A program made the position numbers and the translations under genes. Positions 5,237 through 13,752 of a stretch of 15,986 bases of DNA are shown in pieces. Source of the stretch: CAYVSP01 sp964453655. GTDB taxonomy: Bacteria; Patescibacteriota; Saccharimonadia; Saccharimonadales; CAYVSP01. The notes beneath the pieces are model-generated. The model worked only from the letters and a program-made list of their open reading frames with translations. It was not told the DNA's origin and did not search any database. The stretch spans positions 1 through 15,986 of the forward strand of contig CAYVSP010000020.1 of assembly GCA_964453655.1 (NCBI GenBank), read 5' to 3'. Every line of letters starts with the position of its first letter. Within the stretch, counting starts at the first letter, position 1.

Positions 5237-8200
5237 TTACTTACTCATGGTTATGTCTTGGGTTAGTGTTTGGTCAAGGTGGAGAGTGATGGTCTTGGTT
5301 TGGGTAACGTAACCGCTTAGGGTGTAGGTGATGGTGTAGTCTGTGCCTTGTGCGGTGACCGGCAATCCGCTCAGGGCGTAGTTAGTTGGAGTGTGGTTGG
5401 AGGTCTTGATAGTTTTGTTAACGCCGTTTAGGGTGTAGCCAATGATGACGTTAGATAGGGCTTTGTTAGTAAGAGCGTCAGTGACCAGTCCGGAGATGCT
5501 GCCCAGCTTATGGAGGACTTGGTCTGGGCGGGCAGTGTTCTGAGAAGCTAGGATCTGGACACCAGTAACTGTTTCTGTGTTACAGCCAGTGCAGATATAG
5601 GTAAAGGTGTAGGTGTTAGGAACAATACCAGAGATGGTGTAGTTACCATTACTGTTAAGGTTGTAGCTCTTCTTGGATGTACCTAGGTAGTAGTAGATAG
5701 AACCGCTAGTTAGAACTTTGCCATTGCCATCAACTACCCGACCGGTCATAGAACCATTGGTGGTAGAGACAGCTGGGGTAGTTACAGTAATCTTGTTGGA
5801 AGTAAGGGACTTGTTACCAGCTGAGTCATAGGCATAGATGTAGTAGGAGTAGGTCTTGTTAGCTAGGGTGGTGGTGTCACCAAAACTGGTGGTAGTACCA
5901 GACACAGAAGCTTTAGGAGCGCGGGTGTTGTCACTACGGTAGATGTCATAGCGGGCGATACCAACGTTGTCGGTACTAGGACTCCAGGACAGGTTGACCT
6001 GGGCGGCAGAAGCCACATTGCCAATGAGGTTAATTGGAGGTGACGGCGGGATGGTGTCTGGAGCAGATGGAGTGGTCACCGAAAAGACTGCTGATGCTGG
6101 TGAAATATTACCGGCAGCGTCAAAGGCTTTTACTTGGTAGGAGTGGGTACTGCCGGGGAGAAGTCCAGTGTCGGCGAAAGTCGTGCCAGTGCCGACTGGT
6201 GGCAGGGTTACACCATCACGAATAATGTAGTAGCCAGTTACAGCTACGTTGTCGGTGCTAGCGGTCCAGGAGAGGTTGACACTCGTCTGCGAGGTAGCTG
6301 TGGCGGTGACGTTGGTCGGCGTACTAGGCGCAATACAGTCAGCACAGTTCTGAACATTGATCTGGACCTGGCTGGAACTGAGGTTACCAACGTTGTCGTA
6401 GGCGGTGGCTGTAATGAAGTGAGTACCGTTAGGCAGTGGCGTACTATCCCAGGTAAAGCTATATGGAGTAGTAGTATCTGAGTTAACTAAACTACCATCG
6501 ACTTTGAATTCTACGCGGTTCATACCACTACCACCGGTATTGTCACTGGCGTTGGCCGCCAGAGCCACGGAACCAGAGACAGTGGCACCATTGGTGGGAG
6601 AAGTTAGCGAGACCGTGGGAGCGGTAATGTCTTGAACGGGCTGGTTAGGCGTGGTGACGTTGACCGAGGTAGACAAGACACTGACATTGCCGGCAGTATC
6701 CCTGGCCTTCACTTGGTAGGTATAGGTAGTATTGGGAGTCAGTCCGGTGTCACCATAAGTTGTAGCTGAACCAGTGGTTTGGTAGATAGTTGTACCACCG
6801 CGCACAATGTTGTAGCCGGCTATACCGCTGCCGCCGACGTTGTCGGTACTGGCACTCCAGCTGAGGCTGACTTGGCTGCTGGAAATGGCCGCGGCAGTCA
6901 AGTTAGTGGGAGCCGACGGTGGTGTGGTATCTGCACCGTTGGTAACCGTTACGATTGCTTGTGAACTGTAGCCGTTGGCGCCGGCGGCGTCATAGGCAGT
7001 GGCGGACATAAAATGAATACCGTTAGGAACGGTGGTCGAATTCCAATCGCACGTATAGGGACTGGTAGCATCACTACAGACGACGGTGCCGTCAACTGTG
7101 AAGTCAACTCGGGAGATGCCAAGGCTGGAGCTAGCGGTAGCAGCCATGGGTACCGAGCCGCTCACATTTGCACCGTTTAAGGGGCTGGACAGCGTTGCCG
7201 TGGGCGGGGTGCTATTGTTGCTGATGTTGTAGCTGCCGGTGGCAGAGGCAGTTTGACTGCTGGCAGAATTCTTAACAGTTTCGGTAAACGGATAGTACCC
7301 AGATGCTGCACTGGTAGATGAAGTGAGCGTAAACGATATACTCCTAGTAGCACCACTGGGCGGCACGCTCACGCTCGTACTGGCCGGAGTTTGGGTGAGC
7401 CCCGCTGCTACTGATGAGGTCAAATTAAAGTTGGACGCACCGCAAGCTGGGCTGTCGTTGTTGGTAATGGTGACACCAGTGTTAACTGTTTGGCCGGGGT
7501 TAACCCACATGGAATCATAAGGTGAAATAGTCGGTGCCACTCGTTCACACTGCGGCGTGCCGTAGGTTAATGAGAAAGTAGCGCCTGTCGAAGAGGTTGA
7601 GAGAGTCTTAATGGTGATGCCAGTGGCTGGGTCTTGGAAGGAGTGGCCAGGAGTCAGGCGAGCATCGAATTGATCATACACGCCTACTCCAGTTAGGGAG
7701 TTGGGTGTGGTATCAATAATATTCGAAGCTGCTGTCTCGTTAACTGCATAATCCGGGGCTTCACGTATTTGAATACCGTCATAATCTTTGAGGTCGGTAG
7801 TAGGTAACACATTATATGGCGTTGGCTGTCTAAACTCTAAGTAGTAGTAGTCTAGTGGGTTGCCGCTCGTGTCTAGATTGCGGGGAATGCGGATAGATTT
7901 AACACCGGCTGTTGCCAGGGTGGCTGGTGACAGCGTATATGTACCGGCCGTTTTAACCGTCGCCGTTTGCTGGGCGCTATTAGATGGGAAATATCCGGCT
8001 TCGCCCTTTTCATATACATTCATATGCTGCACGCGGCCGCTACCCATAATGTCATAGTCGTCGCCATATTCATCATAGGTGCAGTTACTGCTAATCTGGA
8101 CTTTGTTGCCGCTGGCGTCCACGCACGCCCAGTTGTGGGCATGCTCTGGCAATCCCTGGCTATGTCCCAGCTCATGCCCGGCAAACCTTATCCATGCTTC

Positions 8201-9622
8201 TACTCCGTCACCAAACCATGGTACCTTGTCATAGAAGCCGCCTCCTTGACCAGAACCGCAACCAGCAGGGGCTGTCCCAGCTAGCAATGTGCCGTCATAC
8301 TGGGTGGGATCCCAACCAGCTGCTTGGGCCTGCTGCTTTGCCGATAGTTCCCATGTATTTGCGGGACAATAGGGATAGCCATTACTTGGGTCAGCTCCGT
8401 TATACGGAATAGTAAATACACCGTAGGTATCACCTTTGCCGCCATTTTTCCCCTGGATAGTCATCTGCCCGTAGCTGTCTTCGTGGTAGTAGTTGGTGAC
8501 TGAACGTGCACCGGTGAAGGTCCAATCGCTAACCACGGGAGCTGTTAGGCGCTGGTAACCAGCATTTCCCCCATTATTGTCCCATGTACCGTTTGCATAG
8601 TCTTGGAACTGATATGCAATGAGCGCTATGCGCTTAATGGTAGTGGTACCGACCGTAACAGTTAACTGTGTAATAGACGGAACTCCGAATCCATCCACTG
8701 TTTTGTAAGTGATAGTGTGCTGGCCCAGGCTGTAGCCGCTGGTGTCCCAGCGTATTGAACTACCCCATCTTGTGGTTTGTATACTTACAGCCGTACCATC
8801 AATGTCCCATTCTTCTCTGGCCAATGAAACGCCATTCCCACTTGCATCAGAAGTAGTTGAATGAAGGTACTGTATGCCCGCTAGGGTTGGGTTATTATAA
8901 TAGCCCTGAACTCCAAAATATATCTGCGATACATTGGGCGCCGTGGTCGTAGCTGCTAAGACGTTGGTAGGTTGACTGCCATCGGTCGTGCTGGCACCCA
9001 ATACGTCTTTAGCTACAGTTCCTTTAGTAATAAGTGGAGTCGGTATGGTTTTGGTTTTACTGACAGCCATTTGGTCACCTATCTTCACACCGGTGACTTC
9101 TACAATATTGCCGTTCAGTTCTTCCATCTCCATTTTACTAGCGTAGATATAAGTCTTGTCTTTACCGTTGGTTATGTAGGTTTGTTCGTCAACGTCCTTG
9201 AGACCAGTCATGTTATGTTTTGCATCATACTGGGGCTGGTCACCATGGCTATGGGTCAGTGTGCCGCCAATCGTAACTGTCTCTTCGACTTGGTCTTTGG
9301 TGTCTTTGCCTAGTTTCTTGGCAGTATCGGCTGGTACAGCATCCCGAACAGCCGCATCCGGATCAGTCTGGATAAGCTTGACCATGTCAGCCTTGCGGCG
9401 TTTGGCTATGGCGGTGGCGTTTGTACTAGGACCTTTAGCATTGGCTAGTTCTAGGCCATCGGCTTTGACTCTGGCTTCCAGGTTCATGGGTTGGGGCGTA
9501 GCGGCAAAGCTGCGCAGGATAAGGAGTCCGCCAATAACCGCAAAAACTGCAATAAAAGTAAATAACCTTCCTCTGTTGGAAAGATTCTTAGGATTCCACT
9601 TTTTGCTTTTGAAACGCTTCAT
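5237..9622 (-). CDS. Giant secreted gametolysin/M6-like metallopeptidase with Ig, FN3 and carboxypeptidase-regulatory-like repeats
   Basis: A 1461-residue exported protein. Residues 1-41 are a basic stretch and hydrophobic helix ending RSFAA, a signal or anchor. Residues 42-330 look like a propeptide plus a small Ig/PKD-like module. The peptidase domain (about 330-690) has NYYHEDSYGQ, the zinc motif HELGH at 483-487 continuing SQGLPEH, and YDIMG with M526 as Met-turn. It fits peptidase M11/M6 relatives, whose third ligand follows HExxHxxG; here position 11 is E493 and H494 comes next. Then: NEW3-like domain (692-803), Ig-like (804-892), FN3 (898-990), Ig-like (998-1092), two FN3 (1095-1183, 1189-1283), two carboxypeptidase-regulatory-like domains (1290-1461). 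No sortase motif, so the N-terminal helix or the repeats must hold it at the surface. Host-surface digestion or attachment is inferred. Confidence 0.9.
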   Translation of the reverse strand: MKRFKSKKWNPKNLSNRGRLFTFIAVFAVIGGLLILRSFAATPQPMNLEARVKADGLELANAKGPSTNATAIAKRRKADMVKLIQTDPDAAVRDAVPADTAKKLGKDTKDQVEETVTIGGTLTHSHGDQPQYDAKHNMTGLKDVDEQTYITNGKDKTYIYASKMEMEELNGNIVEVTGVKIGDQMAVSKTKTIPTPLITKGTVAKDVLGASTTDGSQPTNVLAATTTAPNVSQIYFGVQGYYNNPTLAGIQYLHSTTSDASGNGVSLAREEWDIDGTAVSIQTTRWGSSIRWDTSGYSLGQHTITYKTVDGFGVPSITQLTVTVGTTTIKRIALIAYQFQDYANGTWDNNGGNAGYQRLTAPVVSDWTFTGARSVTNYYHEDSYGQMTIQGKNGGKGDTYGVFTIPYNGADPSNGYPYCPANTWELSAKQQAQAAGWDPTQYDGTLLAGTAPAGCGSGQGGGFYDKVPWFGDGVEAWIRFAGHELGHSQGLPEHAHNWACVDASGNKVQISSNCTYDEYGDDYDIMGSGRVQHMNVYEKGEAGYFPSNSAQQTATVKTAGTYTLSPATLATAGVKSIRIPRNLDTSGNPLDYYYLEFRQPTPYNVLPTTDLKDYDGIQIREAPDYAVNETAASNIIDTTPNSLTGVGVYDQFDARLTPGHSFQDPATGITIKTLSTSSTGATFSLTYGTPQCERVAPTISPYDSMWVNPGQTVNTGVTITNNDSPACGASNFNLTSSVAAGLTQTPASTSVSVPPSGATRSISFTLTSSTSAASGYYPFTETVKNSASSQTASATGSYNISNNSTPPTATLSSPLNGANVSGSVPMAATASSSLGISRVDFTVDGTVVCSDATSPYTCDWNSTTVPNGIHFMSATAYDAAGANGYSSQAIVTVTNGADTTPPSAPTNLTAAAISSSQVSLSWSASTDNVGGSGIAGYNIVRGGTTIYQTTGSATTYGDTGLTPNTTYTYQVKARDTAGNVSVLSTSVNVTTPNQPVQDITAPTVSLTSPTNGATVSGSVALAANASDNTGGSGMNRVEFKVDGSLVNSDTTTPYSFTWDSTPLPNGTHFITATAYDNVGNLSSSQVQINVQNCADCIAPSTPTNVTATATSQTSVNLSWTASTDNVAVTGYYIIRDGVTLPPVGTGTTFADTGLLPGSTHSYQVKAFDAAGNISPASAVFSVTTPSAPDTIPPSPPINLIGNVASAAQVNLSWSPSTDNVGIARYDIYRSDNTRAPKASVSGTTTSFGDTTTLANKTYSYYIYAYDSAGNKSLTSNKITVTTPAVSTTNGSMTGRVVDGNGKVLTSGSIYYYLGTSKKSYNLNSNGNYTISGIVPNTYTFTYICTGCNTETVTGVQILASQNTARPDQVLHKLGSISGLVTDALTNKALSNVIIGYTLNGVNKTIKTSNHTPTNYALSGLPVTAQGTDYTITYTLSGYVTQTKTITLHLDQTLTQDITMSK

Positions 9623-9691
9623 ACTGTGAAGCTAGTGAACCAACGTGAGGAAGAGGCTCTAACCCTTTTTTACATATGCTAACTAATTGAA

Positions 9692-9720
9692 ACTGTATAT
9701 GGTTAGGCGGGGTATGTCAA
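9692..9720 (-). promoter_or_regulatory. Sigma70-type promoter of the giant metallopeptidase gene
   Basis: On the minus strand a perfect -35 TTGACA (9720-9715) is followed after 17 bp by TACAGT (9697-9692; 4 of 6 matches). Transcription would start near 9685, giving a leader of about 60 nt. It has the best -35 in the window. The leader has no obvious Shine-Dalgarno sequence before the ATG. The rest of the 199-bp gap (9623-9821) shows no gene and no clear terminator. Confidence 0.5.
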
Positions 9721-9821
9721 CTCATCTTCGCAATTTAAAACGTCTTAGAGATTGCTGTGTAGATGTGATTATTAAAGTCATTATCGCAAGAATGGAATTT
9801 TCTTTCAGGCAAGAAAGTACT

Positions 9822-10391
9822 TTAGTTAATTCTGCCGGCTAGCCTAAACGCTTCGAAAGCAACCAAGATCGCCACTTTGGCATCGTGCAATGGATGATGT
9901 TGACGATATTCGTCTTGCGTCAGCCTCTGAACCAGTTTGCTTTTACTGGTAAGTGGATTTTGCCCAACCTGAATTAATAATGAAGATAGATCCAAAATTG
10001 GGAATGGATGTTGCCAATAGCGCTCTTTCATATCAGCCTCTTGGCAATCCAGCAAGAAACGATATTCAACCGGATAGCCATTGTTGACTAGCACGTAGTC
10101 AGAAATTTCTTCAGCTTTTAGATACCACGTCCAAAAGGCTTCCCTCAGATCTTCATAATCTTTATGAGTAACAGGCATATCTTTAATCGCCGGAAGGACA
10201 TTGGCTTTAACCCAAGGATCAATCATGCCCTGCAAAGGACTACGGGCACTGAATTCAGAATGAACCTTACCCTCGCCGTCTACGATAACCGCTCCTATCG
10301 CAAAGGCCTTGCCGTGCAGACCGTTTGTTTCAAGATCAAAACTAAGCAGCTTCGTTTTACTGCTTAATGGCGGATGTTTGGCGAGTTTCAC
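9822..10391 (-). CDS. Divergent DEDDh-type 3'-5' exonuclease-like protein
   Basis: A 189-residue RNase H-fold nuclease of the DnaQ/RNase T class, expected to remove nucleotides from 3' ends of DNA or RNA with two metal ions. Exo I is FDLETNG (D19, E21). Exo III is HHPLHDA (H165, D170), matching HxAxxD apart from the alanine. Exo II, normally HNxxFDxxFL, reads NGYPVEYRFL, so the expected aspartate is E109; activity is likely but not certain. The start is GTG inside the stop of the upstream hydrolase (GTGA overlap) with AAGG 7 nt before it, so translation is coupled. It is the last gene of a three-gene operon. No polymerase domain is attached; the substrate is unknown. Confidence 0.75.
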   Translation of the reverse strand: MKLAKHPPLSSKTKLLSFDLETNGLHGKAFAIGAVIVDGEGKVHSEFSARSPLQGMIDPWVKANVLPAIKDMPVTHKDYEDLREAFWTWYLKAEEISDYVLVNNGYPVEYRFLLDCQEADMKERYWQHPFPILDLSSLLIQVGQNPLTSKSKLVQRLTQDEYRQHHPLHDAKVAILVAFEAFRLAGRIN

Positions 10392-10957
10392 TCATGAACC
10401 TTGTTTTTAATAATTTCCAGAAGCTCTGGAAATTTTACAAACTGTGGATCCAAGCTCTCAGTAAAATGGCCTTTATTTTTGAATCGAATGAACTCTCCCC
10501 CTAATTTTTCGTGCAGTTCTTCGGCTTGTTCAATTGGGCAGTAAGGATCGTCTTCAGAGTGAACAAAAATAAATTGCCTAGCTTTCTTCCTAATGCTATC
10601 AAAATCAAATGGTCTATAGAAAAGCTCTGTAAGCATGTCCCAACTCGGATCTTCAGCTAGTCTTTTAGTAAATGATCCTGCCAAGATAGCTGTGTTGATT
10701 TTTGTATTATTAGGAAGAGATTGTAACAATCCGAGAATTGCTACGGCTCCAGAAGAATGACCAATTATAAGATTATTACTGAAATCCCAGTCGTTGCCAA
10801 ACAACAGTGTATTGTAGCGTTCAATGTTAGGTCTATCAGCATTAGGCAGATCTGGCACCCAAACTTCAAACCCTAATTTTTCCAGTTCACTTTTCAACCA
10901 CGGAAACCAGTTCTGAGTATGATCAGCATTTGTACCGTGTAAAATGACTGCCTTCAT
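10388..10957 (-). CDS. RBBP9/YdeN-family alpha/beta serine hydrolase
   Basis: A 189-residue small alpha/beta hydrolase. It starts with MKAVILHGTN, the usual first strand and oxyanion-hole HG of this family. The nucleophile elbow is GHSSG (66-70, S68), the acid is D136 or D137 in HSEDDPYCP, and the base is H164 in NKGHF, giving a complete triad. The length fits RBBP9-like proteins, which have no large cap domain. Substrates of bacterial members are mostly unknown. The gene begins 4 bp after the phosphatase stop and its own stop overlaps the exonuclease start, so all three belong to one transcript. Confidence 0.88.
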   Translation of the reverse strand: MKAVILHGTNADHTQNWFPWLKSELEKLGFEVWVPDLPNADRPNIERYNTLLFGNDWDFSNNLIIGHSSGAVAILGLLQSLPNNTKINTAILAGSFTKRLAEDPSWDMLTELFYRPFDFDSIRKKARQFIFVHSEDDPYCPIEQAEELHEKLGGEFIRFKNKGHFTESLDPQFVKFPELLEIIKNKVHE

Positions 10958-10961
10958 GGTT

Positions 10962-11495
10962 CTATTTTAGCTGATATTCCCAGCCAGGCTGCCATTTCCA
11001 TTTTTCACTTACGCATTGCTCCAGCGGTTTCCCTAGAGAGACATGCTCAATGCCGTAGTGAGTTGCCCGGTGGCCAACAATTAATAGCGTTTTACCATCA
11101 AAGTTCTTTTTAAGATCGGAAAGGAACGACTTCATCCTATCCATACATTGCTCGTAACTTTCACCATTTGGAAATGGAGTTTTAATACGCTTCGGCCGTT
11201 GAGCGTCAACTAATTCTTTTGATTTTTGGGTAAAATCGCCATAGTTACATTCACGCAATCGTTCATCAATATATATAGGCAGCCTAAGCTCGCGGGCAGT
11301 TGGCATGGCAGATTTAACTGCTCGCTGCGTATCAGAACAAAATATTGCATCCAGCCCACGATGCTTACATCTTTCGGGCCACTCGGCAGCCTTTTTTACG
11401 CCATCCTCCGACAAGTCAGCATCATTCCAGCCGCTGGCAATATGTTTTTCGTTATCAGTGGTTATGCTGTGGGACTCAAACCAAATCGTAACCAT
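10962..11495 (-). CDS. Histidine phosphatase superfamily protein with an altered RHG motif
   Basis: A 177-residue phosphoglycerate-mutase-like phosphatase, first gene of the three-gene operon. The catalytic histidine is kept (H9) but the family RHG box reads SHS: both the phosphate-binding arginine and the glycine are replaced by serine. Other core elements remain: SDTQRA with R58, the ERLRECNYGDF acid region, and the second histidine H142 in IVGHRATHYG. Similar ESH-type variants seem to exist in other bacteria from memory. The ATG at 11495 is preferred over a GTG one codon upstream because a TACAAT -10 ends 6 nt before it, which fits a leaderless mRNA. The substrate is unknown; it may be a metabolite phosphatase or an inactive relative. 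Confidence 0.82.
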   Translation of the reverse strand: MVTIWFESHSITTDNEKHIASGWNDADLSEDGVKKAAEWPERCKHRGLDAIFCSDTQRAVKSAMPTARELRLPIYIDERLRECNYGDFTQKSKELVDAQRPKRIKTPFPNGESYEQCMDRMKSFLSDLKKNFDGKTLLIVGHRATHYGIEHVSLGKPLEQCVSEKWKWQPGWEYQLK

Positions 11496-11501
11496 CACAC
11501 T

Positions 11502-11507
11502 ATTGTA
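11502..11507 (-). promoter_or_regulatory. -10 element of the phosphatase-hydrolase-exonuclease operon
   Basis: TACAAT on the minus strand followed by 6 nt and the ATG at 11495, so the first transcribed base should be about the A of the start codon. No Shine-Dalgarno sequence and no good -35 are seen. Confidence 0.4.
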
Positions 11508-11559
11508 GCTGATTTGTTAACCAAATTGCTTTGTGCGGATGCAGAACAAGGAAGAATTG

Positions 11560-11612
11560 AGAATCGCAAAGGAGGCGTACTGAGCGTACGCTGACTGCGA
11601 CTCGGAGATTCT
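11560..11612. repeat. Long imperfect dyad between the RNase Y gene and the phosphatase operon
   Basis: A nested inverted repeat: AGAA(TC) (11560-11565) with GATTCT (11607-11612), TCGCA (11564-11568) with TGCGA (11596-11600), and GCGTAC (11575-11580) with GTACGC (11586-11591) around loop TGAGC. It could form a hairpin of about 50 nt on either strand. Neither strand shows a T-run after it, so a simple intrinsic terminator is not supported; an RNA 3' end structure or an operator is possible. Confidence 0.45.
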
Positions 11613-11630
11613 GACAACGTTATGCGCCGC

Positions 11631-11662
11631 AAAGCCAGCAGAGTTTCTGGCTTTACCAGAAA
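11631..11662. repeat. Overlapping, mutually exclusive hairpins downstream of rny
   Basis: AAAGCCAG (11631-11638) pairs with CTGGCTTT (11647-11654), 8 bp with an 8-base loop. TTTCTGG (11644-11650) can instead pair with CCAGAAA (11656-11662), 7 bp with a 5-base loop. The two use the same bases and cannot coexist. They lie 19 bp past the RNase Y stop on its strand and may protect or terminate its mRNA; no U-tract follows. Confidence 0.45.
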
Positions 11663-11680
11663 GCAAGCTGGCTGGCAAAG

Positions 11681-13195
11681 TTATTTGGCGAATTCGGTAG
11701 CGCGGGTTTCGCGTATGACATTAACCTTTATGGTCCCAGGATACTGCATGGTCGATTCAATTTTAGTGGCAATGTCACGTGCTAATTTGATGGCACTAAG
11801 ATCATCAATTTCTTTAGGTCTCACAAATACTCGCACTTCACGGCCGGCACTGATAGCGTAAGATTTCTCAATCCCATCAAAGCTGTTGGCAACGTTTTCA
11901 AGCTCTTTCATGCGTTCCACAAAATTTTCAGCTGATATGTTACGTGCCCCTGGTCGTGAGGCACTGATGGCATCTACCACGCGAACAATTAAAGCTTCAG
12001 TTGTCGTCGCTTCCATATCATCATGGTGGGCTTCGGCGGCATGTGCGACGGCTTCAGGCACACCGTATTTTCGCGCCATTTCACCAGTTATATGATGATG
12101 TTTGCCTTCCATTTTGTGAGTCAAAGCCTTGCCAAGATCGTGAATCAAGGCCGCATATTTAGCAGTTTTAACATCTGCGCCAAGCTCCTCAGCAATCATG
12201 CCGGCAATGTGAGCCATCTCGGTACTGTGTTTCAATACATTCTGTCCATAAGAAGTACGGTATTTTAGTTCGCCAAGGTATTGCAAAATTTCTTTCGGAA
12301 TACCAATGATGCCGACTTCGCGAGCAGCATCTTCAGCTGCTCGGACAACATCTTTCTGAACTTGAGCCTGTGCCTTGGCAACAACCTCTTCAATCCGACC
12401 TGGGTGAACCCGGCCATCCTTGAGGAGCATTTCTAAAGCCTGGCGGGCAACTTCGCGCCTAACCGGGTCAAACGAGCTCAGGATTATCATGCCGGGTGTG
12501 TCATCAACCATAATGTCGACACCAGTCGCTCGTTGTAATGACTGGATGTTGCGGCCTTCCTTGCCAATAATGCGGCCTTTCATTTCCTCGTCTTCCAATT
12601 TGACAGCTGTAACGGTTCTCTCGGCTGTCACTTCACTAGCCATTCGCTCCATGGCTTGCGTGATAACCAATGCGGCTTTTTCCTCGGCATTTTCTTGAGC
12701 TTCATTTTGCAATTTAGAAATGAGGCCAATTAAATCATCCTTAATATCCCGCTCAGTCATTTTGGTTAGTTTTTCAGCTGCTTCAGCTTTGGTTAGCTTG
12801 GCTATTTTTTCCAGCTTTTCCTGCTGTTTACCGCGAATGTTACGAATTTCTTGCTTAAGCTGTTCTACTTCATCTTCGCTTTTACGCAAATTTTCACTTC
12901 GCTTATCAATATCGTCTAACTTCTTATCAAGCGTCTCTTCCCGATCAATCAAGCGTTGCTCAATTTCTTTGACTTCTTTACGTCGAGCCTGTTCTTCTCT
13001 GCGCGCAGTCTCGGCTAGTTCGTTGGCTTTTGAACGAGCTTCGTCTACTTGTTTCTCGGCTTCTTTTTTGGCTTTAGCTAATTCTTTTTTGCCCGCCGCT
13101 TCAGCCGTCCCTACTCGTTTTTTAGTCACAACTGTACTTGCGCCAAAACCAGCAGCAATGCCAGCCACAGCTAGAACTATGGTTATTGGTTCCAT
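11681..13195 (-). CDS. rny: Ribonuclease Y
   Basis: Membrane-tethered endoribonuclease that starts mRNA decay. The 504 residues show the full family layout: N-terminal membrane helix (about 4-22), a long charged coiled coil (about 30-185), KH RNA-binding domain with GRIIGKEGRN (207-216), and HD domain with H323 and the HD pair H352-D353 in LIHDLGKA; the C-terminal KVNVIRE block is typical. The length is close to the usual 510-520. AAGGAG (13201-13206) lies 5-6 nt before the ATG, so this gene uses a standard ribosome site, unlike several neighbours. It is a single gene with intergenic gaps of 185 bp behind and 170 bp ahead. Confidence 0.98.
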   Translation of the reverse strand: MEPITIVLAVAGIAAGFGASTVVTKKRVGTAEAAGKKELAKAKKEAEKQVDEARSKANELAETARREEQARRKEVKEIEQRLIDREETLDKKLDDIDKRSENLRKSEDEVEQLKQEIRNIRGKQQEKLEKIAKLTKAEAAEKLTKMTERDIKDDLIGLISKLQNEAQENAEEKAALVITQAMERMASEVTAERTVTAVKLEDEEMKGRIIGKEGRNIQSLQRATGVDIMVDDTPGMIILSSFDPVRREVARQALEMLLKDGRVHPGRIEEVVAKAQAQVQKDVVRAAEDAAREVGIIGIPKEILQYLGELKYRTSYGQNVLKHSTEMAHIAGMIAEELGADVKTAKYAALIHDLGKALTHKMEGKHHHITGEMARKYGVPEAVAHAAEAHHDDMEATTTEALIVRVVDAISASRPGARNISAENFVERMKELENVANSFDGIEKSYAISAGREVRVFVRPKEIDDLSAIKLARDIATKIESTMQYPGTIKVNVIRETRATEFAK

Positions 13196-13227
13196 ATACT
13201 CTCCTTATCTGTACTGCAGAGTGCTTG

Positions 13228-13260
13228 TTCAAGCGATCACTATCACTTCGTTAGCTTGAA
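13228..13260. repeat. Inverted repeat in the 5' region of rny
   Basis: TTCAAGC (13228-13234) and GCTTGAA (13254-13260) are perfect 7-bp arms 19 bp apart; the left arm also belongs to a near-palindrome GCTTGTTCAAGC (13223-13234). The segment lies 33-65 bp upstream of the RNase Y start, where RNase Y autoregulation or a repressor could act. The rest of the 170-bp gap (13196-13365) holds no gene that I can see. Confidence 0.35.
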
Positions 13261-13365
13261 GGGTAGACTCTGGATAACAAATTGAAAATTACTGAGTGGA
13301 TTTGTCCCAAAACTCGTGAAAAATCCTACTTAAATAATACTTCTTGGGTCAGATTTACACAAGGC

Positions 13366-13752
13366 TCAGTGCTTTGGGAGTGTTATGTGCGCCGGGCTGC
13401 CATATTCAGGCAGGGCAACACCATCGTTTTTACCTGACGCTAATGCATCGACGCCGCTTCTTATCCATTCTTCACCATTTTCAGCTACGATTGGTATTTC
13501 AAGGCCAGCTGCCAAGGCATTCGCCACCGTTAATCCGATTCTTAAACCCGTAAAGCTACCCGGTCCTTTGTAGCAAATAATCCCCTGAAGATCTTTCAGT
13601 TTTCTATTACTTTTCGATTTAAGCAGCGACTCAATGTGCTCGTGCAACGTTTCAGCCAGTCTTCTATGTGCTTCCCATTTTTGATATGCAATTTTTTTAT
13701 GGTCATCAAATAGACCAATTTCGGCTTCAGGTTTATCGGTGCGGATCGTAAG
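13366..13752 (-). CDS. tsaB: TsaB, t6A37 tRNA-modification subunit, 5' end lost in the assembly gap
   Basis: TsaB pairs with TsaD and TsaE to make N6-threonylcarbamoyladenosine at position 37 of ANN-decoding tRNAs. The 128 visible residues begin LTIRTDKPEAEIGLFD, the first beta-strand of the actin-like fold, so only a few N-terminal codons should be missing. The family signature GPGSFTGLRIGL is intact. The protein is short for TsaB (usually 200 or more residues), lacking most of the second lobe; short versions with this architecture are known in some bacteria. It follows tsaE on the same strand. The stop is TGA. Confidence 0.88.
   Translation of the reverse strand, partial: LTIRTDKPEAEIGLFDDHKKIAYQKWEAHRRLAETLHEHIESLLKSKSNRKLKDLQGIICYKGPGSFTGLRIGLTVANALAAGLEIPIVAENGEEWIRSGVDALASGKNDGVALPEYGSPAHITLPKH

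Noticed and set aside
5760..6900. Repeated DNA segments resembling a direct-repeat array
   Set aside because: They are codons for the WSxSTDNVG motif of successive FN3 domains, irregularly spaced; not CRISPR or mobile DNA.
9779..9821. CTTTC/GAAAG hairpin as terminator of the exonuclease operon
   Set aside because: Only 5 bp and no U-tract on either strand.
12720..13259. A 179-residue serine-rich ORF antisense to RNase Y
   Set aside because: It is the mirror of the charged coiled coil of RNase Y; the composition is an artefact of that repeat-like coding strand.
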